From Arcuatula senhousia (Eukaryota; Mollusca; Bivalvia; Mytilida; Mytilidae): a stretch of DNA of 64,000 nucleotides. The notes under the pieces were generated by a model. The model saw only the letters and a list, made by a program, of their open reading frames with translations. It was not told the origin of the DNA and did no database searches. How positions within the stretch are numbered: the stretch's first letter is position 1; the number at the start of each line of letters is the position of its first letter. The translations under genes and the position numbers were made by a program. Location of the stretch: contig OZ020313.1 of assembly GCA_963971305.1 (NCBI GenBank), positions 53,702,203-53,766,202 of the forward strand, read 5' to 3'. Shown piece by piece: positions 38,701-43,545 of the stretch.

Positions 38701-41700
38701 TAAAAAAAACTGTGAAATGTGTGCAAGCTCTGGCATATCGAATAAGTTGTGAAATATAAACACCGTATGCAGAGGAAGTAGGTATATTGCTATGTAGATT
38801 AGGAAAATTAATAATTTGGAATCTGATATTTGGTATACAGACAGTTCAGCTTATGGTCTACGCAACTGTCACTATGCCGTGTGACCCTGACCCCATTTTC
38901 ACGCTACAGTGACTCTGTGAACTTAGATCTTTTTTCAGTCCGTAAACTTTTTTGTAAGACTTTTGTGGACGATGAATTGCTGGAAAATTATAATAGCTAG
39001 GCATCTGATTTTGGGTATACAGGCAGTTGCGGTTATGGTTTAGGCAACTGTCACCATGCCATGTGACCATGAACCCCATTTTTACGCTCCAGTGCCTCTG
39101 TGAACTTAGGTCTTTTTTTCAGGCAGAAAACTTTTTGTAATACTTGTGTGGACAATGGATTGCTTGAATAACATAATAGCTAGGCATCTGATATTGGGTA
39201 TACAGACACTTTTTGTGTTTATATCAAGAGTGAAAGCTTAGGTAATTGATTTTAGTGATGGTGCCGGCAGGCGAGACATACTTTTAGTGGCCACACTTGT
39301 TCTAAATTGCTGTTTAATTGTGGGCTGTGTCTCGTACAATTATTCCACATCTCATTATTTTCTATTGGTTGTCTTGTAGGTGATAATGGTCTGGATGGTT
39401 TTGGTTTTAATAGTGTACACATAGCACTATGGAGTAAATTCCATAATGAGATAAAGTTTTACAGTGTAAACAAAATGAACGTGACATCAGTATCGGCCAT
39501 ACAAAATATGTTAAAAAGGTTTACGTATTTAATCAACGATTGACATTGGAGGTCAAAATGCCATTGGTTAGGACTTCTCAAGTTAATTAGAAGCCCAGTC
39601 GTCAGACTTGTTTGACATGACTTTATGTATGAAATATGAAAAGAAAGTTCCGAATCTTGATAAAAGAATAAAAGAAGTATCCAAACGTGTGTAGTACACC
39701 AGATTTATTTTTTTTATTTTTAAGACTAGGCCTTGATGAAAGGTATCTTACGTGTAATTTTTATCACACAATGCAAGCTATATTAATGCAAGATAAATAT
39801 TTGTATTCACAAAAATACTCAGGTTTTACTTAGATACGTTTTGAATGTAAGGAAAAGGGACCTTATAATGTTAATTATCCTTCACTGAATATTTATAATT
39901 AATATATTATTCTATTTATCATCTTAAATCTAATGATCTAGCTGCTTCAGTATTGCCCAGAATTAAGACAATATAGCCGAACTTTAGGATTGCTTTTTGC
40001 AATGCACAGGCTTGTGCGTATTTATTCCTTTCTTCTTGAATTCCTTCCGTATTTTTGTTGTTGATATAAAGTTTTACTTAATAATTAGAATCAGCAAAAT
40101 ATGTTTTCTTCAATCGGTTCGTTGACTGTTTTTCACTTCGAAGAAATAAAATCATAAAAACAAATTATTAGAAAACTGGGAAAGATATTCCAGCAATAAA
40201 AATATATGATAATAAATTGAAAGCAAACAACAACTCTGACGGTTTTTATAATTGAAATCATAATACATGTTATATTGTTCATGGTTTCACATGTGTGTAC
40301 ATTTCAGTTAGGTAAAAGTTTAACTAACTACTTTGAGCCACTAGCTAAATTCTACTGGTATTCGCAAGCTTCAGCCTACTACGATAATTTCAGATCTTAC
40401 AAATGGAACATTCTTTTCGTAGAGGTAAATAAAATCTAATAGCTATACACCCTAAAACAATTCAGGAATTCAGCTTAAAATTATATCATGTGTATATGGG
40501 TAGGAGGTTGTAATAATTTTATTTTAATTATTTAAAAAGAAAAGCAAAACAGATTTTCTAGGTTTATTCCGATCAGTTCATATAAAAAGCAAAAAAAAAC
40601 TGAAAAAGATTGCAAATATTTAGAGATTGGTTTTCCGTTAACAAGGATAATCAATCTAAAATCCAAGAAGAGGAGGGAAATTAAAAACGACAGGTGTTTC
40701 AAAGGATATTTATTGGTTACAACAGGTTTAATTGCACCAAACCTCACGCTTTTCATACAATCTTACAATAGTAGCATAAACCACAACACGGCTGTCAGAA
40801 ACAATATATATAACTAAACATAGATCATTTATGTTGGCGTAGATTTTTATATTGAGCATGAGTAGCACTTCATTGTCGTTTTACAGTTTAAAAAAATTCC
40901 TTCAACATTTATTTGACAGGCCGAGTGTTGTGGATTTAGCCCATGGACGCCTGGTTATTACAACTCCTTTTTCTTTAGCACCTGGTACAATAACGAACGT
41001 GATAATAATAACCAGCGCATTCCAGTCCAATGTTGTAAATCTGAAACGGAGGTCTATCCCTACCAGTCCAGAAGTAACACACTGTGCACAGACATACCAC
41101 AAGATTACCACGATCAGGTAGTTTTTGATTAGGAGTTAAAAGTTGTTAATACTAGTCTAACTGCAATCATATGCCGACTCACTCAGATTTTTTGTTCGGA
41201 GATTAATGTTTAGTAGTTATACAAATATACCTTGCAAATCAATTCAATCAAGTTAAATTGGTTGTTTTTCTTATGTATAAGTACTTGTATTTGTTGATGA
41301 ATGTTTGTTACAATAAGATTTGCCTTAAAGGGTCCTGCAATTAGAAAATAAAGTATTATAATTACGGTACATTGCATAGAAGTATTTAGCTTAACCTGAA
41401 ACGTGTGAGGAAAATGGATGCTGAAAAAATAATTTTGTTAATTAAAGAACTATGTCCTTTATTGAAGCGTAAATGCAATTTCTCGTGGTGCATATTGAAT
41501 AATACGCAACGCGAATAATATTAGATATGCATTATGGAAAATTGACTTTGATTTATGGTTCTATAAAACATGTCAATCATATTCTAACAAACATACCAGT
41601 ATTTCGGTAATAAGCTCAAGAAACATGCCGATATATTTACTTCAATTCAAGCAAAATGACATATATTTTTTGCACCGTTTTTTTTATATTTATTGAAGAA

Positions 41701-42686
41701 TTATTTTTGATTGAACATTCAAGACCAGCATGAATAATATTGACCGTTTTATATTGTTTAAGTACTTTATTTGTAGGCATGTGACACAGCAATTGAAGAA
41801 AGAATGCTTAATCATTATAGCATACCATTCTTTACCATGACATCAGTGATCATCATTTTAGAGGTTCGTGTAGATCACCCCTTTGATGACTAGACCTTTG
41901 ATATTTCACTATTGAATTACAACTGATTTACTCTGTATAAAACTTTTATTAAAATTCCATGTTACACCAAGCTCCATTAAATAGGAAAAAGTTGACACAT
42001 GAATTCTCTTACATGTATATCTTAATGACACTTTTCAATTATTTTATTAGAGTGGGGTCCGTAGGTCTGAATTCAGGAAAAAAACTGAAGATCTAATTGT
42101 GCAAGTTTTATAATATTTAGAAACCTGGTCAAAAGTAGAGTGCTTAAAAATATATTTGATTCCATATCCTGATTCGCTTTACTTTTCACTCTAGATTGTC
42201 TGTATAGTTTTTGCGATTCGACATATGAGAAATGCAGATGATAAAACAGATAGACAAATAACCCTTATCCAAGTACATACAGCAGAACAGGAAGTAACTG
42301 ACGAGGCAGAAAACAGTTCAAGAATAAACCAAGAAACGAGCGATAAAATTACACAGCTTAAAATGGAAACTAATCAGGGAAAGGAAACAGATGTATCTAG
42401 AAAGGATAACATAAACGCTGAAGAAAAAACGGAAGCCGATGACAAAGATCTTACAGAAAAACCAGTAATAAAGGCACATGATGCACGCCGCCGTGGTAGT
42501 GTACATACACGCCGTGGCAATGAACCTACACGTCGTGGAAGTTTGAAAACCACCGATATCAAAAATCGTCATCAACCAAAGAATTCTGATGACATGAATC
42601 CAAACAATACTACTGTGACGACAGGGATTGATATTAGGGATGGCAGGAAAGTAGAGCAAGGACAAAACATTAAAACCATACCATAA
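8648..42686 (+). CDS. Gene A: triple-tetraspanin fusion, about 20 exons
   Basis: Seen: a chain of exons with AG/GT borders, nearly all phase 0, encoding TM1-small loop-TM2-TM3-large loop-TM4 three times, then a tail of about 150 hydrophilic residues. Total is about 900 codons. Units 2 and 3 carry the tetraspanin LEL signature (LDCCGV and AECCGF). No stop, ATG or polyA signal separates units: TM4 of unit 1 runs through a linker into TM1 of unit 2 in one exon, and TM4 of unit 2 runs into TM1 of unit 3 over two exons. Known: tetraspanins are single four-pass membrane organisers of 200-350 residues. Inference: a 12-pass plasma or ciliary membrane protein. Two problems: the exon 2/exon 3 joint is off by one base, and the TM3 exon of unit 3 is uncertain. 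The span includes introns; exons are listed separately. Confidence 0.8.
8830..8995 (-). mobile_element. PLE 3'-end remnant, diverged
   Basis: GAGGAACCCATAGGGAGATT through AACAAGAGTGAACTC resembles the PLE non-coding end seen at 26640-26830. Intron 1 of gene A. Confidence 0.4.
9662..9875 (+). CDS. Gene A exon 2: TM1b-small loop-TM2, unit 1
   Basis: Acceptor TTTTTTGCAG. It encodes the rest of TM1 (TLTFGFVMVCIYI), a short outer loop and TM2 (VYSMVFSMIGVFLFEF), ending GTWGASSCC. Tetraspanins commonly have a GCCG motif after TM2, so this end fits the family. The best donor, GTAATT at 9876, leaves phase 1, but exon 3 needs phase 0. Equivalent exons of the other units are 228-243 nt; this one is 214 nt. 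Confidence 0.7.
10130..10204 (+). CDS. Gene A exon 3: TM3, unit 1
   Basis: 75 nt, phase 0/0, between TTTTTCAG and GTAAGT. It encodes 25 mostly hydrophobic residues (NVLLSSLMLVVYAVYFVLL). The TM3 exons at 20387, 58933 and 44316 are also exactly 75 nt. Confidence 0.75.
10619..10741 (+). CDS. Gene A exon 4: large-loop start, unit 1
   Basis: 123 nt, phase 0/0, acceptor TTTTTCAG and donor GTAGTA. It encodes 41 polar, tyrosine-rich residues (SKSFGDIMENYTKAYNARYS at the start), the expected first helices of the large extracellular loop. No CCG exon was found before the next exon at 13388. Confidence 0.7.
10855..11170. repeat. 21-bp minisatellite with an inverted end
   Basis: About 240 bp repeat a 21-bp unit like TTCCAAGTTGACATTTCTCAG. 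From about 11105 to 11170 the same unit runs in reverse complement, so the tract can fold on itself. Because 21 is a multiple of three, the minus strand is open for 131 codons (10795-11190) as a KCQLGTE-type heptad series. That ORF lies in an intron of gene A; I regard it as a by-product of the repeat. Confidence 0.8.
11444..11500 (+). repeat. Orphan copy of the 76-bp exon/acceptor repeat
   Basis: The sequence TTTCAGCTTGAATGTTCAGC and what follows resembles the start of gene A exon 5 with its splice acceptor. It stops where PLE-derived sequence begins. It looks like the left part of the 76-bp array at 13131-13463, separated from it by the PLE debris. Confidence 0.5.
11490..12610 (-). mobile_element. 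Penelope-like element fragment 1
   Basis: On the minus strand, 12150-12506 encodes reverse-transcriptase segments: FVINESKKKNKYKEDQI, APLLADLLFHSCEEDF and the catalytic FRYIDDVLSL. The usual IPMGTNC motif before APLLADL is deleted here, and stops break the frame. The element's 3' non-coding end (11490-11770) contains GAAAGGGCAGAGACAAAACC, a sequence repeated with other PLE pieces in this window. No GIY-YIG endonuclease was seen. Dead copy. Confidence 0.7.
12600..13130 (-). mobile_element. Penelope-like element fragment 2, head-to-tail with fragment 1
   Basis: The PLE 3' non-coding sequence recurs at 12615-12900. The end of the reverse transcriptase follows (12922-13110, minus: RYSRACGEYNDFLDRATRLK). 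It lies in the same orientation as fragment 1, giving the partial tandem order often seen for PLEs. Confidence 0.65.
13131..13463 (+). repeat. 76-bp tandem repeat of a splice acceptor and exon start
   Basis: CAGCTTGGAT occurs at 13157, 13233, 13309 and 13385, an exact 76-bp period. Each unit has a pyrimidine tract ending TTCTTTCTTTCAG (altered in the first) followed by the start of exon 5 of gene A. Only the last copy continues into the whole exon. Since 76 is not a multiple of three, use of an earlier acceptor would shift the frame. Confidence 0.85.
13388..13495 (+). CDS. Gene A exon 5: end of large loop and TM4a, unit 1
   Basis: 108 nt, phase 0/0, acceptor TTCTTTCAG, donor GTTAGT. It starts LGCSTNCTTCASVYND, giving three loop cysteines, then TM4 begins (LQLYLGVITICVICH). 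It matches exons 12 and 19 of this gene in role. Confidence 0.7.
13895..13993 (+). CDS. Gene A exon 6: TM4b of unit 1, linker, TM1a of unit 2
   Basis: 99 nt, phase 0/0, acceptor TTTAG, donor GTTCGT. It encodes AVSIVAAEYTYRKLEYKENN and then PCLSKSRYYILLT. One exon thus joins the last helix of unit 1 to the first helix of unit 2 with no stop or start between. This is the key evidence for fusion of units 1 and 2. Confidence 0.7.
14215..14400 (-). repeat. Diverged inverted copy of the 1560-2468 repeat
   Basis: ATATCGATATTTCAAGG and the bases after it are the reverse complement of part of the 382-bp repeat near the left end. Intronic. Confidence 0.5.
15116..15346 (+). CDS. Gene A exon 7: TM1b-small loop-TM2, unit 2
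   Basis: 231 nt, phase 0/0, acceptor TTTCAG, donor GTAGGT. It encodes 77 residues: TM1 remainder (VVGLTLMVLGLTLCGDDF), a loop with LQYIFKQLQFHHYYF, TM2 (AVVLGVFTSAVSITGLVGI) and a basic turn WRRSTKF. The matching exon of gene B (59429-59659) is also 231 nt. Confidence 0.8.
15505..16500. repeat. Left arm of a large inverted repeat
   Basis: Most of this arm matches, in reverse complement, 18895-19520. Shared landmarks are CATTGATATGTATTCTGATC, the stretch around CAATGGGCAGATAATCGAG, and CGCTGTAGTCATATTTGCAA. Inside the arm a 198-bp block is tandemly repeated (15658-15855 and 15856-16053). It lies in the intron between exons 7 and 8. Confidence 0.7.
16501..18894. other. Spacer between foldback arms
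   Basis: AT-rich intron sequence between the two arms. 17330-17440 holds a plus-oriented PLE 3'-end remnant (CCCTTTCGGACTTTTTGACA). I see no transposase or other coding region. Confidence 0.5.
18895..19525. repeat. Right arm of the large inverted repeat
   Basis: Reverse complement, with many substitutions, of the left arm at 15505-16500. The outer part, CCAGTGGTAGACATTCA, mirrors the left outer sequence around TGAATGTCTACCCCGG. Confidence 0.7.
19526..20386. other. Intron sequence, no recognised feature
   Basis: AT-rich. A 60-codon plus ORF at 20111-20293 has no splice context or recognisable domain and I do not call it. Confidence 0.4.
20387..20461 (+). CDS. Gene A exon 8: TM3, unit 2
   Basis: 75 nt, phase 0/0, acceptor TTACAG, donor GTAAGA. 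It encodes SCLLSTVSLVPYLITICL and NEVFMEE. Confidence 0.75.
21129..21233 (+). CDS. Gene A exon 9: large-loop start, unit 2
   Basis: 105 nt, phase 0/0, acceptor TTTGATAG, donor GTACGT. Starts IDDKMVHELTKYQYGYYFNG and ends QHWNEMLIS, a typical helix A/B region of a tetraspanin LEL. Confidence 0.75.
22176..22352 (+). CDS. Gene A exon 10: CCG exon of the large loop, unit 2
   Basis: 177 nt, phase 0/0, acceptor AATTATAG, donor GTAAGT. It begins LDCCGVKSFDDVF, the hallmark tetraspanin CCG motif, followed by AFCCVEAHE and single cysteines in TDDCF and GNCAEY. With the TC of the next exon the loop has seven cysteines. Confidence 0.85.
22853..23190. repeat. 30-bp minisatellite, about 11 copies
   Basis: Units such as TTATTACTTCTTGATTTGTG plus AGTTGTTCAT recur every 30 bases. 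Later copies drift to TTATGTTTTC and TTATAATTTC. Intronic. Confidence 0.9.
23531..23614 (+). CDS. Gene A exon 11: last loop cysteine and TM4a, unit 2
   Basis: 84 nt, phase 0/0, acceptor TTTTTAG, donor GTGAGT. It encodes TCNNRITYKTSVYMK and then LFITATVVLTLLQ. The gene B exon at 56786-56869 has the same length and content type. Confidence 0.8.
23982..25536 (-). mobile_element. 5'-truncated non-LTR retrotransposon (LINE)
   Basis: Present in duplication copy 1 and absent from copy 2, whose empty site is near 28009-28024. It is bounded by TATAAATA on both sides (23974-23981 and 25537-25544), a probable target-site duplication. On the minus strand it begins just before the YADD motif of the reverse transcriptase and ends in a short ATTT tandem tail, both usual for LINEs. 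Confidence 0.85.
24211..25506 (-). CDS. LINE ORF fragment: reverse-transcriptase thumb and C-terminus
   Basis: 431 codons, open to the insertion edge; the reading frame continues upstream into YADDLVLMSDS near 25510-25535. Recognisable parts are KQYKYLGIVLDNTGKF and PIALYGSEIWG, conserved in the region after the LINE catalytic core. A C-terminal CKYCN...EVHFLLEC pattern (C-x2-C-x9-H-x4-C) looks like a small zinc-binding motif. Most of the reverse transcriptase and the endonuclease are missing, so it is not autonomous. The clade (CR1/L2/Crack-like or other) is unresolved. Confidence 0.75.
   Translation of the reverse strand: MSDSKSALQHKLDVLSNYCNDWCLEDNCKKTKIIIFNNNGRLIEEKFNIGNEIIESVKQYKYLGIVLDNTGKFIEARKHLYQKSLKACFKLYKDMKSADPSIKTFLQQNLLSGTLLSFVFHIFDHCIKPIALYGSEIWGTINITPKRKEMSLYNIFKDWEPEKLNIKFCKYILGVSKTCTNMAVLSELGRYPLYLNILCNIFMYWHRLESLPSELLTCALQEYKNDPQCSSWYSNILLFARLLNLDLSYCKKLRHGSFKSQLLKCLKINFLDSWQEIKRGYLTNTEGKLDTYFTFKNNFTPEPYLVIKMEKRKTLAKFRTSNHILRIETGRYERVLENGKFKVLPRDEKICKYCNNISIESEVHFLLECNAYEHKRKPFIEKLLKQHVNLKKLNNSQLFSWFMINEDLEFINDLCNLIEDLYYIRQNTINN
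26304..26452 (+). CDS. Gene A exon 12, copy 1: TM4b and linker, unit 2
   Basis: 149 nt, phase 0 in and phase 2 out, acceptor TTTTGACAG, donor GTAAGG. It encodes VVGILIENKIFDDIIRYRDS and then a polar linker with SVCRSLTSIYRYIV. The identical exon is repeated at 28927-29075. Using both would break the frame, so only one copy can be in a coding transcript. Confidence 0.7.
26640..27683 (-). mobile_element. Penelope-like element fragment 3 (in duplication copy 1)
   Basis: Minus-strand pieces: 27426-27692 with GIPMGTNCAPLLADLFLHSY, the FRYIDD region near 27390, RYSRACGTYIDFLNRATRL (26977-27183), then the 3' non-coding end. Several stops and frameshifts. It ends abruptly at the duplication junction. 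Confidence 0.75.
27684..30306. repeat. Tandem duplication, copy 2
   Basis: Second copy of the 23646-27683 block without the LINE. It has an extra 146 bp at about 28746-28891 that copy 1 lacks. Beyond 30312 the PLE continues into sequence not present in copy 1, so copy 2 keeps the original right flank. Confidence 0.9.
28927..29075 (+). CDS. Gene A exon 12, copy 2 (alternative)
   Basis: Identical in every base I compared to 26304-26452, with the same acceptor and donor. Length is 149 nt, so it can only substitute for copy 1, not add to it. Confidence 0.6.
29264..30940 (-). mobile_element. Penelope-like element fragment 4, chimeric
   Basis: The most complete PLE here. On the minus strand, from the upstream side: YWIPKLHKN-type sequence near 30680, TTFDFSTLYTSIPHQQL, FVINESKKKNKFTEDQI, GIPMGTNCAPLLADLFLHSY (30049-30582), a frame break, FRYIDDVLPLNN near 30010, RYSRACGTYIDFLNRATRL (29600-29806) and the 3' end. 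From about 30700 to 30940 the C-terminal half of a second PLE family is attached (IPMGTNCAPHIADLFPYCY near 30920). No GIY-YIG domain seen. Not functional. Confidence 0.75.
30941..31567. other. Intron sequence, no recognised feature
   Basis: AT-rich intron before gene A exon 13. Plus ORFs at 31076 and 31276 have no domain or splice context. Confidence 0.4.
31568..31613 (+). CDS. Gene A exon 13: TM1a, unit 3
   Basis: 46 nt. Its first base completes the codon left open by exon 12 (phase 2), then 15 codons HLATKLLFTSHGIIM, donor GTAAGC, phase 0 out. Gene B has the same arrangement at its unit joints (73-nt and 40-nt exons starting with one base). Confidence 0.65.
32182..32424 (+). CDS. Gene A exon 14: TM1b-small loop-TM2, unit 3
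   Basis: 243 nt, phase 0/0, acceptor CTTTTTAG, donor GTAAGT. It encodes VLSFCLFCIAIHIRYDKVFG, a polar outer loop, TM2 (MMAAIWSIAVIFV) and a turn KKERQVLQIV. Confidence 0.8.
32505..33060. mobile_element. CGG-rich terminal-repeat element 1
   Basis: Starts near TTTGTCCCGCCTGC, followed by a GGCGGC run (32551-32570), and ends near CCAGCAGGCAAGACATAC, roughly the reverse complement of the start. An internal block with TTGGTATGCATATGC repeats. No coding capacity: a non-autonomous family also seen at 37947-39290, and in part at 46024-46330. Confidence 0.55.
33152..33353. mobile_element. MITE with GGGGCTCCCGC termini, hAT-like
   Basis: 202 bp bounded by GGGGCTCCCGCA and its reverse complement. AACATAT flanks both sides (33145-33151 and 33354-33360); counting an ambiguous C the duplication is 8 bp, as for hAT elements. 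Inside are repeats of AGGTCGC with TTTTAAAAGG. No coding capacity. Confidence 0.75.
34179..35060 (+). mobile_element. Penelope-like element fragment 5, second family
   Basis: Plus-strand reverse-transcriptase pieces: STLYWIPKLHKNQYKSRF (34179-34475), DVSTLYTNLPHNLIKKKF and IISIPMGTNCAPLIAY (34510-34923), then after a break FRYLDDILALNNPSF near 34950. Stops separate the pieces. The order and motifs are those of PLE reverse transcriptases. Confidence 0.75.
35060..35260. repeat. GGGGATGGTAAAT minisatellite, part 1
   Basis: Irregular repeats of GGGAATGGGGATGGTAAAT directly after the PLE fragment. The same motif returns at 37199-37370. Confidence 0.7.
35261..36355. other. Intron sequence, no recognised feature
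   Basis: AT-rich sequence between minisatellite part 1 and the long tandem repeat. Nothing coding seen. Confidence 0.4.
36356..37125. repeat. Three tandem copies of a 250-290 bp repeat
   Basis: Each copy contains AAAGTTCAGGATCAAATT, a TATCTCTATG...AAATTGCTTACAT stretch and AATTCTAGAAT. Copies start near 36356, 36608 and 36897. Confidence 0.75.
37199..37370. repeat. GGGGATGGTAAAT minisatellite, part 2
   Basis: Same motif family as 35060-35260, about 2 kb away in the same intron. The open minus ORF at 37107-37433 is a product of the repeat. Confidence 0.7.
37947..39290. mobile_element. CGG-rich terminal-repeat element 2 with 181-bp tandem blocks
   Basis: Bounded by TTTTGTCTCGCCTGC and GCAGGCGAGACATAC. 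A CGG run lies at 37999-38020. Inside, a 181-bp block (AAACTTTTTTGTAAGACTTT...AATAGCTAGGCAT) recurs at about 38025, 38206, 38943 and 39128. The second block is interrupted by a PLE fragment. Non-coding. Confidence 0.65.
38266..38820 (-). mobile_element. Penelope-like element fragment 6, nested in the CGG element
   Basis: The minus strand near 38600-38800 encodes degraded PLE sequence (GVYISQLIRYARACTHFTVF, then LIRSLKKFFLRYQPLVE), the region after the catalytic aspartates. It splits one 181-bp block of the host element, so it arrived later. Confidence 0.65.
39380..39412 (+). CDS. Gene A exon 15, candidate: TM3, unit 3
   Basis: After acceptor GTCTTGTAG the frame reads VIMVWMVLVLI, clearly membrane-like, and phase 0 fits exon 14. 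A weak donor GTGTAC would give a 33-nt exon; otherwise a stop follows three codons later. The alternative is an 86-nt exon to the donor GTAAAC at 39466, whose end (IALWSKFHNEIKFYS) lies in a different frame, implying a one-base indel. Other TM3 exons are 75 nt. Confidence 0.35.
39550..40307. other. Intron sequence, no recognised feature
   Basis: AT-rich, no repeats or coding signal recognised. Confidence 0.4.
40308..40424 (+). CDS. Gene A exon 16: large-loop start, unit 3
   Basis: 117 nt, phase 0/0, acceptor ACATTTCAG, donor GTAAAT. It encodes LGKSLTNYFEPLAKFYWYSQ and ends KWNILFVE, parallel to exons 4 and 9. Confidence 0.75.
40920..41117 (+). CDS. Gene A exon 17: CCG exon of the large loop, unit 3
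   Basis: 198 nt, phase 0/0, acceptor ATTTGACAG, donor GTAGTT. It starts AECCGFSPWTPGYY, then VQCCKSETE and LCTDIPQDYHDQ. With the next exon's cysteine this makes a six-cysteine tetraspanin loop. Confidence 0.85.
41777..41863 (+). CDS. Gene A exon 18: last loop cysteine and TM4a, unit 3
   Basis: 87 nt, phase 0/0, acceptor TTTGTAG, donor GTTCGT. It encodes ACDTAIEERMLNHY and the first part of TM4 (SIPFFTMTSVIIILE). Confidence 0.75.
42195..42686 (+). CDS. Gene A exon 19: TM4b and long cytoplasmic tail
   Basis: 492 nt from acceptor CACTCTAG to stop TAA (42684-42686). TM4 ends IVCIVFAIRHM. About 150 polar residues follow, rich in Lys, Asp, Glu, Asn and Thr, with three tandem arginine motifs near 42485-42545: RRRGS, TRRGN and TRRGS. 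RRGS fits the PKA consensus R-R-x-S. No other domain recognised. The ATG at 42225 lies inside this exon and is not a separate start. Confidence 0.8.
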   Translation: MVCIVFAIRHMRNADDKTDRQITLIQVHTAEQEVTDEAENSSRINQETSDKITQLKMETNQGKETDVSRKDNINAEEKTEADDKDLTEKPVIKAHDARRRGSVHTRRGNEPTRRGSLKTTDIKNRHQPKNSDDMNPNNTTVTTGIDIRDGRKVEQGQNIKTIP

Positions 42687-42999
42687 GTAGAGGTAGCAAC
42701 GCCAAACAACATGTAATGTTAGAGAAAATGTAACTCCAAAATCCCAATTAAATGTGGGACTTATAAAATGTGTAACAGATGACTCTAGGATATCTAAATC
42801 CAAGGATTAAAGAAAAGTAATGTCATCTATGGACTTATGTAGATTCTAACGTCTAACAAAATGTCCTAATCTTAAATGTATTTCGAAAATGATTACTATG
42901 TTATGTACAATATATCATGCATTTAGATTGAAATACGTATTTTGTTCTTTCATATTATGTTGCTTGGCGATATTGTTTGCTTAACTCTGCTTTATCATA

Positions 43000-43005
43000 A
43001 ATAAA
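43000..43005 (+). terminator. PolyA signal AATAAA for gene A
   Basis: AATAAA 314 bases after the gene A stop codon, before the 3' end of convergent gene B. Confidence 0.5.
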
Positions 43006-43413
43006 ACTTACAATTTGACACTTTTTCATTGACCAATTACAGGGTTTTTTTATATAAAGAAATCATTTAAGCCAAAACTTACTTAGTCTTTATCCTACCA
43101 TTTAAACCATTTTCCACATTTGTCATGCATGCATATGTATTGAAATAAATCAAACTATATGGTAGATGTTGAGGAATGTTAAAAAATATGTAATGTTCGA
43201 TAGATTTCTTCTTTTTGAAACATATAAATTTCTGTTTTATCTTTTAATTTTTTCACACGATTGAGATTCATGCACACAATAAAACATATGAGTCAGGTAA
43301 ATGATAATAGCCTTATACAACAAATTCAAGTAAAATGTTTACAGCATGTCTTCTTCATTTCACCCAACTTTCACACTTGTTGTCATAGTTCATTGCATCA
43401 AGTGTTTGTTGGT

Positions 43414-43545
43414 TTAATCCAAGTCTTGAATAGTTGTTTCTTCTTTCTTAAAATCTTCGTTGTCTCTAATAATAATGTCTCCATTCCTAACTCTGTTATT
43501 GACTTCCTGTTTCATGTCTTTAATTGACAGGATGATCCAGATTAT
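43414..43545 (-). CDS. Gene B last exon: TM4b and tail
   Basis: Acceptor TTTAG at the upper end. It encodes IIWIILSIKDMKQEVNNRVR, a charged tail of 23 more residues (ending TTIQDLD) and a stop at 43414-43416. It matches gene A exon 19 in role but the tail is much shorter. Confidence 0.7.
   Translation of the reverse strand: MIWIILSIKDMKQEVNNRVRNGDIIIRDNEDFKKEETTIQDLD

Noticed and set aside
42318..42803. 161-codon minus-strand ORF opposite gene A exon 19
   Set aside because: It is the reverse shadow of a low-complexity coding exon; no splice context, start support or domain.
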